Assembly (NCBI GenBank): GCA_030144725.1
Contig: JASKMD010000006.1
Span: 4,725,555 to 4,789,554 of the forward strand
Source: Haematococcus lacustris
Lineage: Eukaryota > Chlorophyta > Chlorophyceae > Chlamydomonadales > Haematococcaceae
Reading direction: 5' to 3'
DNA length: 64,000 nt
Shown: positions 50,713 through 61,892 of the stretch, piece by piece
Numbering within the stretch: the first letter of the stretch is position 1
Layout of the letters: each line of letters begins with the position of its first letter
Program-made: the position numbers and the translations under genes
The notes under the pieces: model-generated
The model's input: the letters and a program-made list of their open reading frames with translations, nothing else
Database searches by the model: none
Told to the model about the DNA's origin: nothing

Positions 50713-53527
50713 ATGGGCTTTGAGGTTGATTTATTGCACCTTGTTGTGGGAGACAGTCTTGAACAGAAGGTGGTAGTAGTCAGCCAACTGGTAGCAATTT
50801 TCCAGCTGGCATCCACCACAGTCAACAAAGTGTTGTTGAATCTGCAAGCTCGTGGCTTCTGGTACAAGGTAGGTCACAGTGTTCGAGCAAGGATGCAGAT
50901 GTCAAGCTTGCACTGAACTGCATGCTTTCTTGTGTGTATTAGCATTGAAACAAAAGTAGCTTTAAGCATTAGTGTTGTTTCACCTTGGTGTTATGCCTTG
51001 TATGCAGGTGTTCACTGGACCTCCCCTAGTGAAACAACTTGTACAAGCCAGCATAGTTCCTGCCTCCACCTCCAAGGTTGGTTTGGTCGACCTGCCTTGC
51101 TTGGAGGGATTGGGCAAGGAGCTGTGCTGGGGCACAGCCATCATGAGTAGTATCATGCATGCCCAACAGCAGTATGGCCTGCAGTCCCAGCAGGCAGCAG
51201 GGAGGCTGGGCCCAAGGATGTCACCATGCCTCCTGACTCCACCCCACCACCTCCCAGACCCTTGCCTTATGTTGAAAGGCAACTTGGGAGAGCCAGCTGG
51301 ACCTGACATAGAAGTGCCCTCCCCTGCCTTCTCAACCCATTCTGACAGCATACCCAATGTGCTCTTGTATGCTAGCACCACCTCCACATCTAGTGCCACC
51401 TCCAGCAACAACCCATGCAGCTCAGCACCTGCAAGCAAGGACACCCATGTTGAAGATGTTACCACTAGCTCAAGTGAGGACCTTGCAAGGCCAGCTGCCA
51501 TCCCTCACACCCTACCCCAAGAGCCTCAGTGCAGCCCATTCCCTTCTCCTATGCTTCAGCCTAGGCCCTCTCTGCTCCTAAGGTCAGCAGCCCCTAGCAC
51601 ACCCCCTGCAAGAAGAGGGTTGCAGCTTGGTGGTGGGGGGGTCCAGCCAAAGGCTTCCTTGCCTCCCCCTGCTCCCCCCCCTCCTGCTGCCCCCAGCTCC
51701 TCCTCCAAGCATGGCTTGCCCCCCCCTGCTCCTCCTCCTCCTGCTGCCCCAAGCTCCTCCTCCAGGCATGGCTTGCCTCACCCTCCTCCCCCCCCTCCTG
51801 CTGCCCCCAGCTCCTCCTCCAGGCATGGCTTGCCTCCCCCTCCTCCCCCCCCTCCTGTTGCCCCCAGCTCCTCCTCCAGGCATGGCTTGCCTCCCCCTGC
51901 CAGCTTGCTTCCCCACCCAACACTTCGTGCAGTCAGATGGGTGGCTCCTGAACTCCCCATCACCCTTCCAAGTGAACAAGAGGTTCAACAAGCCTTGCCA
52001 GCCACAGACAGGGCCAGGCTGTTGGGCACCTCCAGAGCTAGGTATGGGGCTGATGTTTTGTACCTGACCCCATGCCTCAAGAGGGAGCTTGCTGCTTTGA
52101 GGTTGTTGGCCACCAGGCCTGAGGCCAACACCTTGAGAATGCAAGTTGGGTGGCAGCATCCTCTCAGCCAGCCTACATGGGAGAGGTTCCAGGGCCTGCT
52201 GAGTAGATGGTTGGGCTTCCTTCAGCTCTTGCAACCCTCCCACCCACTCACCTTGCACACCTATGTGCATGATACCCCCACTTTCCTCTTGTACCTGGCC
52301 TTTCTAAAGGCTAGGGCCAAGGGGTGCCCCACTGAAGCTCAGAAGCACTTGCAGCTGGCTGGGTATGTGTGCAACTGGCTTGCATTCACCAATGTGGGGG
52401 AGGAGTGGAGTTGCTGGGTGTTGAGCACCCTGGTTCCCTTCTACTCAAGGCTGTCCACAGCCATGGGAAGGGTAGGGTCTCACAGACATGCTGTGCTCGA
52501 GACTCAGGCATTGGTCAGTCCTTTGAGCCCTCCCAAGGCTCAAGAGGTGTTGGTGTGGCAAGAGAAGGTGAAAGATGTAGCCTTGGAGGCCTTGGGTAGC
52601 TTTGGGCCTGGGGAGCAGCTGCCCACGAAGGTTGCCAGGGTTGTAAGGGATGCCAGCATGTTGTGCACTGGGTTTGGGCATAGCAGCCTGGCCCAAAGGA
52701 GCCAGGTCATGGTGACAGCCAAGGCCAGCCAGCATGCCATCACTCCTTGTGGGATGCCCAACTGCCCAGGCATGGCAGGGGGCTGCAAGGGTAATAGGTT
52801 CGAGTATGATGGTGCAACTGCAGCTTGGAGGCTGGTAGTCCCTCACAGCAAGAACAGCAGCAAGGGGGTGCCAGGCATCGTGCTTCCTCTCACTGACACC
52901 AAGGAGGTGAAGCTGCTTGAGGCCTATGAGTGCCAGGCCAGGCCTGTCCTCCTAGGCCAGATTGGTACCCATGAGCACCTGGTGGAAGCCATGTACCTCA
53001 ACAACAAGGGCCAGCCCTACACCATTGAGAGCTTGGCCATGTGGTGGAGGAGGACATACAAGTGAGTTGCCTAGAGCATTATAGGCAGTGAGGTAGCTGC
53101 AACCACTGTTTGTGTTGCTGAAGTGTCAAACTTTCCTCCATGCACATGGGCACCATCTCTCACTCTTTGCATTTGTGCACCATCGTGCAGAAGCAACCAA
53201 GCCCCTTGGCCTTTTGTGCCCTTCCACGAGCTGAGGAATGTCTTCATCACGGACAGGCTGGACAACCCAGACATGCCTGGTCCCAGCATCCAGGCTGCTG
53301 CCCAAGCCATGCTCAACAGCCCTGCTCAATGGGGGGCCAGCTATGACATGAACAAGAGGCAGAGGCTGGGCAAGGAGGCACAGGCTACCATGCCCTTGTA
53401 TAGGAAGGCCATGTTACAAGCCAGCCCAAAGCCCCTGAGCAACATGGCTGAGGGGCTTGCAGGAGTAGGGCAGTTGGGCCAAGCCCAGCAAGAGGGTGGT
53501 GTTGAAGAGGGTGAGGAGGAATATTGA
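50713..53527 (+). CDS. Tyrosine-recombinase-like protein of a mobile element
   Basis: Three exons (50713-50868, 51008-53061, 53191-53527) splice in frame to 848 residues without a stop. The middle is disordered (Ser/Pro/Thr) and contains four 20-residue repeats of the type PPPAAPSSSSRHGLP (51657-51900). From about residue 330 a folded region starts (PITLPSEQEVQQALP). It includes SLAQRSQVMVTA (candidate box I Arg), a C-x4-C-x6-C zinc-like patch ending GCKGNRF, and VVPHSKN. Exon 3 carries FHELRNVFITDR (His749 and Arg752, the H-x-x-R of box II) and SPAQWGASYD, with Trp784 and Tyr788 as plausible nucleophile context. This matches the layout of tyrosine recombinases spread in chlamydomonadalean algae. 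Such enzymes cut and rejoin DNA through a phosphotyrosine. Start ATG at 50713 is the first in frame after upstream stops. No terminal repeats of an element were found. Confidence 0.75.
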
Positions 53528-54026
53528 ACAGATGCAAGAGGAGGCGCTGTGTATGGAGCTCCTTGTTTGGCCGGGCTTACTAAAAGAACTCATTGGGTTA
53601 TGTGCTTTAATGCTAGGCTGTTGGTGCAAAGGGGGGCATGCCTCTGTTCTAATGTTTCTAACATAGTCGTGGGTCCATGTTATTGTGGTTGCACATAAAA
53701 CGGCATCGTGGTTGATGTGCTCGTGTCTCTTGCGTGATGTTTTGTGCGAGAGGTGCCGGGTTCGAGCCGTCGTCCCGCGTGTGGAGTAGCTTGTGTGCTC
53801 GCTGTATGTGTTGTGTCATGTTGGACCCGTGCACGCTTCAGGCTCTTACACCACGCAGCCACAATCAGCTAGTTCCACTAGTACCAAGCAGCCATGAATA
53901 ACACTGGTTCACCCCAGCACACCTGCAGTGTACACAACCATAACCATCACAGCTTACAACCCACTGCCTACCATCCACCTAGCAACACCCTGGCAGGGTG
54001 TCCCACCACCACACCTAGTCCATATG
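53528..54026. other. Spacer between convergent genes; tRNA-like B box
   Basis: Non-coding. GGTTCGAGCC at 53759-53768 matches a polymerase III B box, and TGGTTGATGTG about 50 bp upstream is near an A box with one mismatch. I could not fold a convincing tRNA, so a tRNA-derived SINE remnant or chance match are the alternatives. Confidence 0.4.
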
Positions 54027-54430
54027 TCAAGTGTTGACCATGAAACGTGCCTGCCTCTTCTTTGCCAACTCCACAGCTAGCTTCTTCACCCCTTGCTTCA
54101 GCTGGGTAGCAGTCTCTTCAGGCAGGGCCTTCCTCTTCTTCTGCAGCTGGGTGGGGCTCAGTGCCTTGTTGTCAGCTTTGCTTCCCTGCATACAACAGCA
54201 ACCACATTGTCAGTGCCCCTAGCGAGAACAATTGTCCACCACATGCCCGCCCACTCACCCATACCAGGTGGGAGGGGTTCAAGCAGTGCCTGCTGCCACA
54301 CATGTGGAGGACCTCGTGCTGGGGCTCTTGGGGTGGGCCATCAAAGGCCCACAACACCAGCCTGTGAGCCACCTCATGGTACCCTGGTGCCACCTTCATG
54401 TACAAGTACCCAGTTTGTTTCTTGCTGTTG

Positions 54431-54463
<33 letters not shown>

Positions 54464-54945
54464 GCCTCCAGCTTCTGGAAGTAGCAACCATGCTCTTGGC
54501 CCACAGACTTGGGGAGGGTGGAGGGGGTTACTAGGCACAGCTTGCTTGCTAGCTGACCTGGGTCTCTCATGTCCACTGCATGGTGGCTCTGTTCCTGGCT
54601 CACCACAGCCAGCCCCCCTTGGGCTTGCCCTTTAGGTGTTAGGCATTGGTGCAGCCTAGACAACACCCTATCCCCAAACTGCTCAATGCTCAGCCTAGGG
54701 TCCAAGGGGAAGGTGCCAATGGCTGGGTCTAGCACAGCCACTGGGGGTGTTGCAACCCCACCTCCTGACCCAGCTGCCCCAGCTGCCCCTGCTGCTCGGG
54801 ATGCTGCTTGCAGTGCCTGTCTCATCTTGGGCAGCAGCAGCCCAGCCTCCTGCCCATCACACTCCCCTAGCTGCTTGCACCTCTGTGGCACCCTCTTGTA
54901 CCACCACTGATGTTGCTGTAATGGGGCTAGTAATTGTTGTGCCAT
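54027..54945 (-). CDS. HNH endonuclease (zinc-binding loop type)
   Basis: Two exons (54945-54259 and 54185-54027) join at a GTGAGT donor to give 281 residues with no stop. The nuclease motif is at about residues 193-231: AHRLVLWAFDGPP, then VLHMCGSRHCLNPSHLVW, spliced to GSKADNK. The two Cys (HMC, HCLN), Asn-Pro and two His fit the zinc-binding-loop HNH found in homing endonucleases, which nick or cut DNA with one metal ion. The exact restoration of H-L-V-W-G across the intron supports the gene model. Upstream are a helical N-terminus and a Ser/Asn homopolymer. The tail is Lys-rich and coiled (LQKKRKALPEETATQLKQG). It converges with the recombinase gene 500 bp away. A cooperative role in one mobile element is inference. 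Confidence 0.85.
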
Positions 54946-55339
54946 TCCTGCAGCAGCACACGTGCACCGGGTGGGCTAGGGCCAAGAGCATTCACACGCT
55001 GCTGCTGTTTTAAAATTTTGCAGTGCATGGGGGCTCCCTCAGCTGGATTTCGGCTTGCGCCTCGCTCACCACCTCGGATCGTGCCAAGACTAGGCGTTGC
55101 GCAGTCGAAATTCGCGATACACTAGGGATGCCACCCAGCTGCGCGGTCAAACACCCCGCCGTTTAAATATTTGCGCAACTGCAAGCCGCGAGCCGGTCAC
55201 ACATTTCCAATAAAACATCCAGGCCGAACCAGCAACAGAGTTTGCTAGCACGCGCTGCACGCAAGCAGCAAATTCGCACACAGCAGCCATAGAACAGCCA
55301 GCAGTCGCGACCCCGTAACCGCTGCGGTCAACACCAAAG
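54946..55339. other. Spacer between divergent genes
   Basis: The start codons of the HNH gene (minus) and of the short plus-strand gene face away from this stretch. AT-rich words TTTTAAAATTTTG at 55009 and TTTAAATATTTG at 55163 could be core promoter elements. Confidence 0.4.
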
Positions 55340-55657
55340 ATGGAGCCCAGCTGGGATGGCAAGGAGCCAGGTGGGCGAGGAGGACCAGGGCCAGGTGGCG
55401 CGGAGCAGAAACGAGGTGAGCCAGCCCCGCAAAAAGTCTTGGCAGCCACAATTTGCCTTGAATAGCACGCCTAGTAGGGATCGCATAGGGCTAGCCCCAG
55501 CTATCGGGGCTATCCCGTAACTAAACTAATATTGCTGCCCATTGCCCGCACTCGCAGGACTGCTCACCCCGCGAGCCACGACAGGACAACGCGAAGCTCA
55601 AGGACAGCAAGACGGCACCCGTGGGGCTGAGCTAGGCGTGGGGCAGGCCAGCAAAAG
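55340..55657 (+). CDS. 5' exons of an unidentified gene, cut by a telomeric repeat
   Basis: Exon 1 (55340-55415) starts MEPSWDGKEPGGRGGPGPGG and exon 2 (55558-55657) continues in frame as LLTPRATTGQREAQGQQDGT. Donors GTGAGC and GTGAGA and the CTCGCAG acceptor are good. The next intron runs into CCCTAA repeats after only 20 bp and no further exon is found. The peptide is Gly/Pro/Gln-rich and gives no family. It is possibly the start of a transposon gene. Confidence 0.45.
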
Positions 55658-55677
55658 GTGAGATGGTTAGGGTATTA

Positions 55678-55768
55678 GCTAACCCTAACCCTAACCCTAA
55701 CCCTAACCCTAACCCTAACCCTAACCCTAACCCTAACCCTAACCCTAACCCTAACCCTAACCCTTAAC
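55678..55768 (+). repeat. Second telomeric-type CCCTAA array, about 14 copies
   Basis: Perfect CCCTAA units followed by CCTTAACC. Same orientation as the array at 47.9 kb. Confidence 0.95.
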
Positions 55769-56299
55769 CTTCTACGCCCCGCCAAAGTTTGGCGTGTGCA
55801 CTGAGACAGGCTGAGGGGGGCACAAGGCGGGCAGGGCGGGCGGGGGGGTGAGCCACACCTGGCGCGGTGCCATGGGGGAGGTGAGAGGGAGCTACACACC
55901 GAGTTTCAGGCTGAGGCGAGCAGGGGGCGGGGGGGTTCACCTACGTGGGTGACCCCCCTTGTGAGGGTGGGGGTGTGCCAGGCTGGGTGGCGCGCACGGG
56001 ACGGGCACCACGCGCGAGGCGTGACCTCGGGAGACCGGCCGGCACCCCCGGGACACGTCACGGCCCTTGGCAATCAAGTCTCCCGGTAAAAGTTCCCCCT
56101 ATATAGGGGAAATTTGTTGGCTGTAGATGGGGGAAGTTTTGAATTGCCCAACCGCGCTACTCGACAAGCACTAGCGACTAGCAACCCACACTACAGCTTG
56201 CTGGGCTCCTCCGCATGCTTTGACGCGCAACCTTGACTGCCCAGGGGCGGTTCCGGGCGGGCGGTTACTGCCCAGCAAACGCAGCCCAACACCCGCCTG
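55769..56299. other. G/C-rich spacer with hairpins
   Basis: Contains the hairpin-like ACCCCCCTTGTGAGGGTGGG near 55952, similar to those at 10877 and 25184, and the palindrome CCCCTATATAGGGG at 56097-56110. No gene. Confidence 0.5.
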
Positions 56300-56455
56300 A
56301 TGGACCGTTCTTATTTTGATAAGCTCAAGCGCGCAGCCCAAAAGGAACTTGCCAGGGGGTGTTTATTGCAATCGTTGATGAACGGCCGCAGCGATGCCGA
56401 CCCCAATCTGTCCCTTAACACCAGCCGACCCACAGCAAAGCCAGAGCCACACTGA
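56300..56455 (+). CDS. Small ORF, 51 residues, function unknown
   Basis: ATG at 56300 opens a frame MDRSYFDKLKRAAQKELARG ending KPEPH and a stop at 56453. The basic, helical start looks protein-like. No family is recognised and no splice context is seen. It could be a first exon, since GC/GT donors lie within it, or chance. Confidence 0.3.
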   Translation: MDRSYFDKLKRAAQKELARGCLLQSLMNGRSDADPNLSLNTSRPTAKPEPH

Positions 56456-57737
56456 CCGATACCATACTCGACATTCGTGCGCCCATCGTCAGCATGTTGA
56501 AGTGGAGGTAGTGGTCTTAGGCAGTGGACCTACGTGGTGGTTTGCTTGCTGCTCTCGTGGAGAATGCGGGGAGTGCGGAGGATGCGGAGGAGGACAACGG
56601 GTTAGTGAGGAGCTTTGTTGGGCATGTTGCGCTGCCTGACAGACTCCCAACGGCCAGTCCTTAGAGTAGCTGCCGGTCAGGCCATTATTGATTGCTTTAT
56701 AGCCTTCATAATCGAGCACAACATCAAGAAGCGATAAGTGACAGTGACGGTACAACATGCAATGGCAGCAGGCAAAGGCAGGGCACCAAGACGCAAGCCT
56801 GCGGAAGAGGGTGTGGAGTAGCATGTACCACCACAGCGGCAGGCGCGTGTGGGCACCGGGCCAACCACCCACGATGGGTTGGGCGGTCCGCAGATGTCAG
56901 CCATCAGCCCTGAGACGTTTGACGTCAACGAAGACCCTTCATGTAAGTCAGTGTGCGCATGCTGTCTGCCGCCAGCTGACAGTGTTCATGCCTATATGCC
57001 TATGCCTATGACTGGGCTAATATAAGGCGCTAAGATAGCAACTATCCAACACTCGCATCTGTACCAATCTGCATCAACTTAGCAGCCGGGCTTTCTCCCC
57101 TTGTGCAAAAGCATAGTCATTACTTGGTTGCTTGCTTGCCTATAGCATCAAGGAAGTAGCTTGCCCTGCCTGCCTATTCACAGATGGGATAATGTCTCGG
57201 CTGGAGGGCAACATATGGCAATTGGGTGGCATCCCATCCCCTTGCCAAGGTATGCTATGCAATAGTGCTAGTGTTGTTGCGTTGATGCTGTTGTTGTTGA
57301 TGACACAGGAATACTTGTCACAACCGCTGTGTCTAATCCTTGGAAGCAACCAGCTATCTTGCATGATCATGGCTTGCATGACTGCTGGCTTGCATGATCT
57401 CGAATCTGATTTGTGCATGACTGCTGGCTGCATGAGTGTTGTGTGATTTGATGCTTGTGTGCCTACAATTGTTCCCCCCCTGTGCACCTCTCTCTGCAGC
57501 CCACGCCCCAGCCCAGCTCAGCAACCATCTGCCAAAAGGATCTGCCTACAGACCTGCCGCTGACGGGGGTCCCACCCCAATGCAACCTCTGTGCTGCAGC
57601 TGGTGGGGAGGGCAGCAGCAGGCTTGCTGCTGGCGAGAGGGCCACCCCTAGTGCAACTAGTGCCGCTACACAGCAAGGTGCACCCAGTCACCCGCCCACC
57701 CACCCATTTGCATTTTGGTGTTGTTGTCATGCCACCC
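56456..57737. other. Unassigned; one exon-like stretch
   Basis: 57500-57677 is bounded by a CTCTCTGCAG acceptor and a CAAG/GTGCAC donor and is open on plus (QKDLPTDLPLTGVPPQCNLC), so it may be an exon of an unknown gene. A TATAAGG word occurs at 57020. Otherwise nothing is recognised. Confidence 0.35.
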
Positions 57738-58165
57738 CACCCCTCGCCGCCGCAGCCCAGCCCTGCCCCAACCCCTCCCAGCCCCACCCCACCCCCTCCC
57801 AGCCCTACCCACCCACACCCCCTCCCAGCCCTACCCACCCACCCCCCCTCCCAGCCCTGCCCCACCCCCTCCCGGCCCTGCCCCACCCCCTCCCAGCCCT
57901 GCCCAGACCTGCCCCACCCCCTTCCAGCCTTGCGTTGCCCCTCCCTGCCCAGCCCAGCCCTGCCCCACCCCCTCCCAGCCCCGCCCCACCCCCTCCCAGC
58001 CCTGCCCCACCCCCTCCCAGCCCTGCTCCACCCCCTCCCAGCCCTGCCCAGACCTGCCCCCACCCCTTCCAGCCTTGCATTGCCCCTCCCTGCCCAGCCC
58101 AGCCCTGCCCCACCCCCTCCCAGCCCCGCCCCACCCCCTCTCTGACCTGACCTGACTTGCCTTGC
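57738..58165 (+). repeat. Degenerate CCAGCCCTGCCCCACCCCCT minisatellite
   Basis: About 20 imperfect units of 17-20 bp, same composition as the 48.6-50.6 kb block. Confidence 0.92.
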
Positions 58166-58817
58166 CCAGCCCTGCCCTGCCCTGCCCTGCCCTGCCCTGC
58201 CCTGCCCTGCCCTGCCCTGCCCTGCCCTGCCCTGCCCTGCCCTGCCCTGCCCTGCCCTGCCCTGCCCTGCCCTGCCCTGCCCTGCCCTGCCCTGCCCTGC
58301 CCTGCCCTGCCCTGCCCTGCCCTGCCCTGCCCTGCCCTGCCCTGCCCTGCCCTGCCCTGCCCTGCCCTGCCCTGCCCTGCCCTGCCCTGCCCTGCCCTGC
58401 CCTGCCCTGCCCTGCCCTGCCCTGCCCTGCCCTGCCCTGCCCTGCCCTGCCCTGCCCTGCCCTGCCCTGCCCTGCCCTGCCCTGCCCTGCCCTGCCCTGC
58501 CCTGCCCTGCCCTGCCCTGCCCTGCCCTGCCCTGCCCTGCCCTGCCCTGCCCTGCCCTGCCCTGCCCTGCCCTGCCCTGCCCTGCCCTGCCCTGCCCTGC
58601 CCTGCCCTGCCCTGCCCTGCCCTGCCCTGCCCTGCCCTGCCCTGCCCTGCCCTGCCCTGCCCTGCCCTGCCCTGCCCTGCCCTGCCCTGCCCTGCCCTGC
58701 CCTGCCCTGCCCTGCCCTGCCCTGCCCTGCCCTGCCCTGCCCTGCCCTGCCCTGCCCTGCCCTGCCCTGCCCTGCCCTGCCCTGCCCTGCCCTGCCCTGC
58801 CCTGCCCTGCCCTGCCT
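58166..58817 (+). repeat. (CCCTG)n pentamer tract, about 130 copies
   Basis: Almost perfect CCCTG repeat over 650 bp. Because 5 is not a multiple of 3, every frame is open on both strands, giving meaningless repeat proteins. Confidence 0.98.
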
Positions 58818-60080
58818 GCAGGTGTGTGGCAGTGCATGCTGCAGGTAGCAGCAGGCTGCAGGTGTGCTTTAGTGCATGAGCAGCAGCAGCAGGCTGCGGT
58901 GCATGTGCTGCAATGCATGAGCAGTAGTAGCAGCAGGTAGTAGGTGTGTTGCGGTGCATGGACAACATCAGCAGGCTGAGGTTTTTGGCAGTGCAGTCTT
59001 GTATTAGCAATGAGCAGCAACTTTGAGCCTTCATCTGAAAAGAAGGTTGCATGGTACAAAAGCTTTAGAAAAGCTGTCCTGAGCTTCCGTTCAGTTCCAT
59101 CCCACACAACGTGATTTGTAAGCAGTGAATGATCAAGATGTAATGAAGAAAACGGTGGTGGTCATTAGCCGTGTATCCTCTTCTCAAACGGTTCCTACGC
59201 CCCTTGTATGGACAACACCACCACGCGGTGATGCGCTAAGGCCGCCAAGGTGGTAGCCACCTGATACATACCCCCTATGCATGTATGCATCACGGTCATG
59301 CTTAACAAGTGCAGGCCTGGCAGTGATCCACACCCAATGTGTCACAGCTAGCGTGACTACGGATGGTACCTATAGTGGAGGCTCACCAGATCCAGCCACA
59401 TGCTAGGGTGTGGTGCACCACATGCCCCTTGTATGGACAACACCACCACGCGGTGATGCGCTAATGCTGCAAGCGTGGTAGCCACCTACTACATACCCCC
59501 TATGCATGTATGCATCACGGTCATGCTTAACAAGTGCAGGCCTGCCAGTGATAGGTTAGGATGGGCTGGGCTGGCTAGGGATGGGCTGGCTGGCTAGGGA
59601 TGGGCTGGCAGTGAGGTAGGATGGGCTGGGCTAGCTAGGAGGCAAGGCGGTGCTAATATTGTTTAGGCTACAGGTTATAAACTTGAGCGCGGCCATTCTT
59701 ATTTGGCTTGGGTAGCCTTGTCTATCCTATGTCTATTGTCAATAAAGAGCTACTACTCCAATTAGGAGCTAGGCACCTAGGGATGCGGCTGGTTACATGC
59801 ATGGTATGTAGAGGTTGGGATCGGGTGACTCGGGAATGAAGTCTAGTTAGGTCAGCTCTCATCGGCTAGGGATCACATAAGCGGTTGGTTGGATAGCATT
59901 ACATGACCACCATGTTACAAGGAATTACAAAGGTGTTACATGTGGTACAAGGGTGTTACAAATGGTACAAAGGAATGAAAAGTGCAAATGGTGCAGCTGC
60001 CGTCCATTGTGCAGCAGCTTGCCGTAGGGGGTTGCTGTGGAGGCCTCAGCCCATGGAGCTGGCTCACCCCTCACCATGGC
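58818..60080. other. Repeats and unassigned sequence
   Basis: GCAGGTGTG-type degenerate repeats lie at 58820-58975. A 127-bp direct repeat (CCCCTTGTATGGACAACACC onward) lies at 59200-59326 and 59425-59552. GGGATGGGCTGGCTGGCTA repeats lie at 59555-59645. No gene is recognised. Confidence 0.6.
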
Positions 60081-61263
60081 CTAATGCTGCTCCTCGGTCA
60101 TGCTGTCAGCTGCTGCATCCTCACCACTCCCTAGTGCCTGGTAGAGTGCTGCCTCTTTGAGAAGATGACGAGCTGTCCTAAGCTTTGCCTTGATGGCGTT
60201 GCTTGCTGCGCGCGTGTCCTTGTCGCTCTGGCCCATACGGTCGCGTTGCAACCCCAGCTCGTGCACATCGTTGGTGAGCTGCTCCACCTGGGTACGGTAC
60301 CTACAACACACCGCACAAAACCAACTGTGCCACACCTCACCCTGAACACTCTGCACCCTTGCCATGCCACACACACCTTGAGACTTGACCTTCGACCATG
60401 AGGACCAGGCCTCGTGCAATGAGAGGGCTCTCACCCTCAGCACTGCCATGGTGCTTCTCCTTCTCAAGGGCATGCACGCCGTGCGCTATCTCAAGCTCCA
60501 TGCACTTCAGCTTGGTAGCTGCCATGCGCTGCTCGTGGGGCCCTCGTAACCCCCTTAGCTGCAGCTGAGCCATGTCTGTTGACAGCGAGATGGAGGGCAG
60601 CCGGGTGGGTGCCTGACCCTTGCCGCTGGCCATGGCCGCAAGGGCTCTTAGGCGCAGCTGCTGGTCCACCCACTGTCCCACTGCGGCACCACAAAGCACC
60701 GAGCAATCCAATAGCATTGGCCTAGCCACAGTTGTGCCACGTTTGCTATTGCCGTACCTTCCATGAATCTTCTGGCTGACCATGTGACGTCTTAGGGGTG
60801 AGGTGGCTGTCCTTACAGGCAGCGATGGCTGCTGTCTCATCCGTCACACCCTCGGCAAACGCGCACGAGCAAAGGTTACCCAGCTTGACTTCTAGCTCAC
60901 CTGAGCATGTGGCAGACAGCCAGCTGTGTGCTGGAAGGCAGATACCAAGGCTAGTATCGGCACGCCATGGTAGCACACAAAGCCAACCACACCACGCACT
61001 GCACAAGGCTGGCCGGCTGTTATGTTGCTGGTCTCAGGCCTGAATAGGACAGCGAGGTCGAGCAGTCATGTGCCTCACTGTCCACGCCTGCCAATCTTGC
61101 TGCTACTACCCAGGGGGAGTTGCCCACTGTCATGCACCTGTAGGTAGGTTTCTGTGTGCTTTTCTAGGTCACGGGTAGCCTTGGCCACACCGGCATGGCT
61201 GCTGGGCTTGTTGCAAGCATCGCCAGCAACACAATGCACGTAGCCATCTTGTGGCACACCTGC
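60081..61263 (-). CDS. Unidentified multi-exon gene, truncated by a Helitron
   Basis: Four minus-strand exons look real. The first, about 61263-61140, has VPQDGYVHCVAGDACNKPSS and ends TYLQ at a GTGCAT donor. The second, about 60905-60760, has GELEVKLGNLCSCAFAEGVT and ends EDSWK at a GTACGG donor. The third, about 60690-60433, has ISLSTDMAQLQLRGLRGPHE. The last, 60303-60081, has RTQVEQLTNDVHELGLQRDR and ends MTEEQH. The product is helical and charged, with a few Cys/His in the first exon and no recognisable active site. The first exon begins only 50 bp from a Helitron insertion, so upstream exons have probably been displaced or lost. A transposon protein is possible. Confidence 0.5.
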
Positions 61264-61892
61264 AGCATGCACACACACACGCACACACATACACACCCAT
61301 TGCCGTATCTATATCTTCAAAATCGCTAGGGGGGGGGGTCGGCGGAATGGCCTGCGATTGCGCGCACAGCCTCGCACTAAATACGTAAGGACTTCCCCCG
61401 CACAGAATCTTGAAAGAAGCACTGTGCCGTGAGATCGACTTCCGATCAGCGGATGTAACGCCCCATAAATAGTAGCTACCAGCGAACCTGGCTCAGCAAG
61501 CGATGGCGATGCAGCCAGCGAAGAGATAGTTCTGACTCCGCGGACGGTCAAAAAGTCAAACATTTCACAGCCGAAAAGTCAAACGAGTCAAGTCCAACGA
61601 TGGCTGCGGCCACATTTGGCTGCGGCTGCTGACAGCCGTGTGGCCCTGTGCCTTCGCCGCGTAGGTAGCCAGTGCGTGGTAAGGCTGCGCTTCAGCGTAC
61701 ACAGCTGCAGTAGCCACCTCATGCGACCCTTCTCAGTGCCCCTCTAACAGGGCAATGCGACAACTTGGCTGGGTGATTGCAGCTGGCCTTCAAGCCGTGC
61801 CTGGCCTTGCACTCGCTGTGAGCGGCTGTTGTTACGACTTTGCTACTATTGCGCGTATGATTCTAAGTCTATTGCGCTCTTGCCCAATCCAG

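Noticed and set aside
53700..53800. tRNA gene
   Set aside because: B box is good but acceptor and T stems do not pair convincingly; kept only as a tRNA-like note.
57518..59107. 529-residue and 415-residue frames on minus and Pro-Cys-Leu-Ala frames on plus
   Set aside because: Produced by the (CCCTG)n pentamer and adjoining minisatellite, open in every frame.
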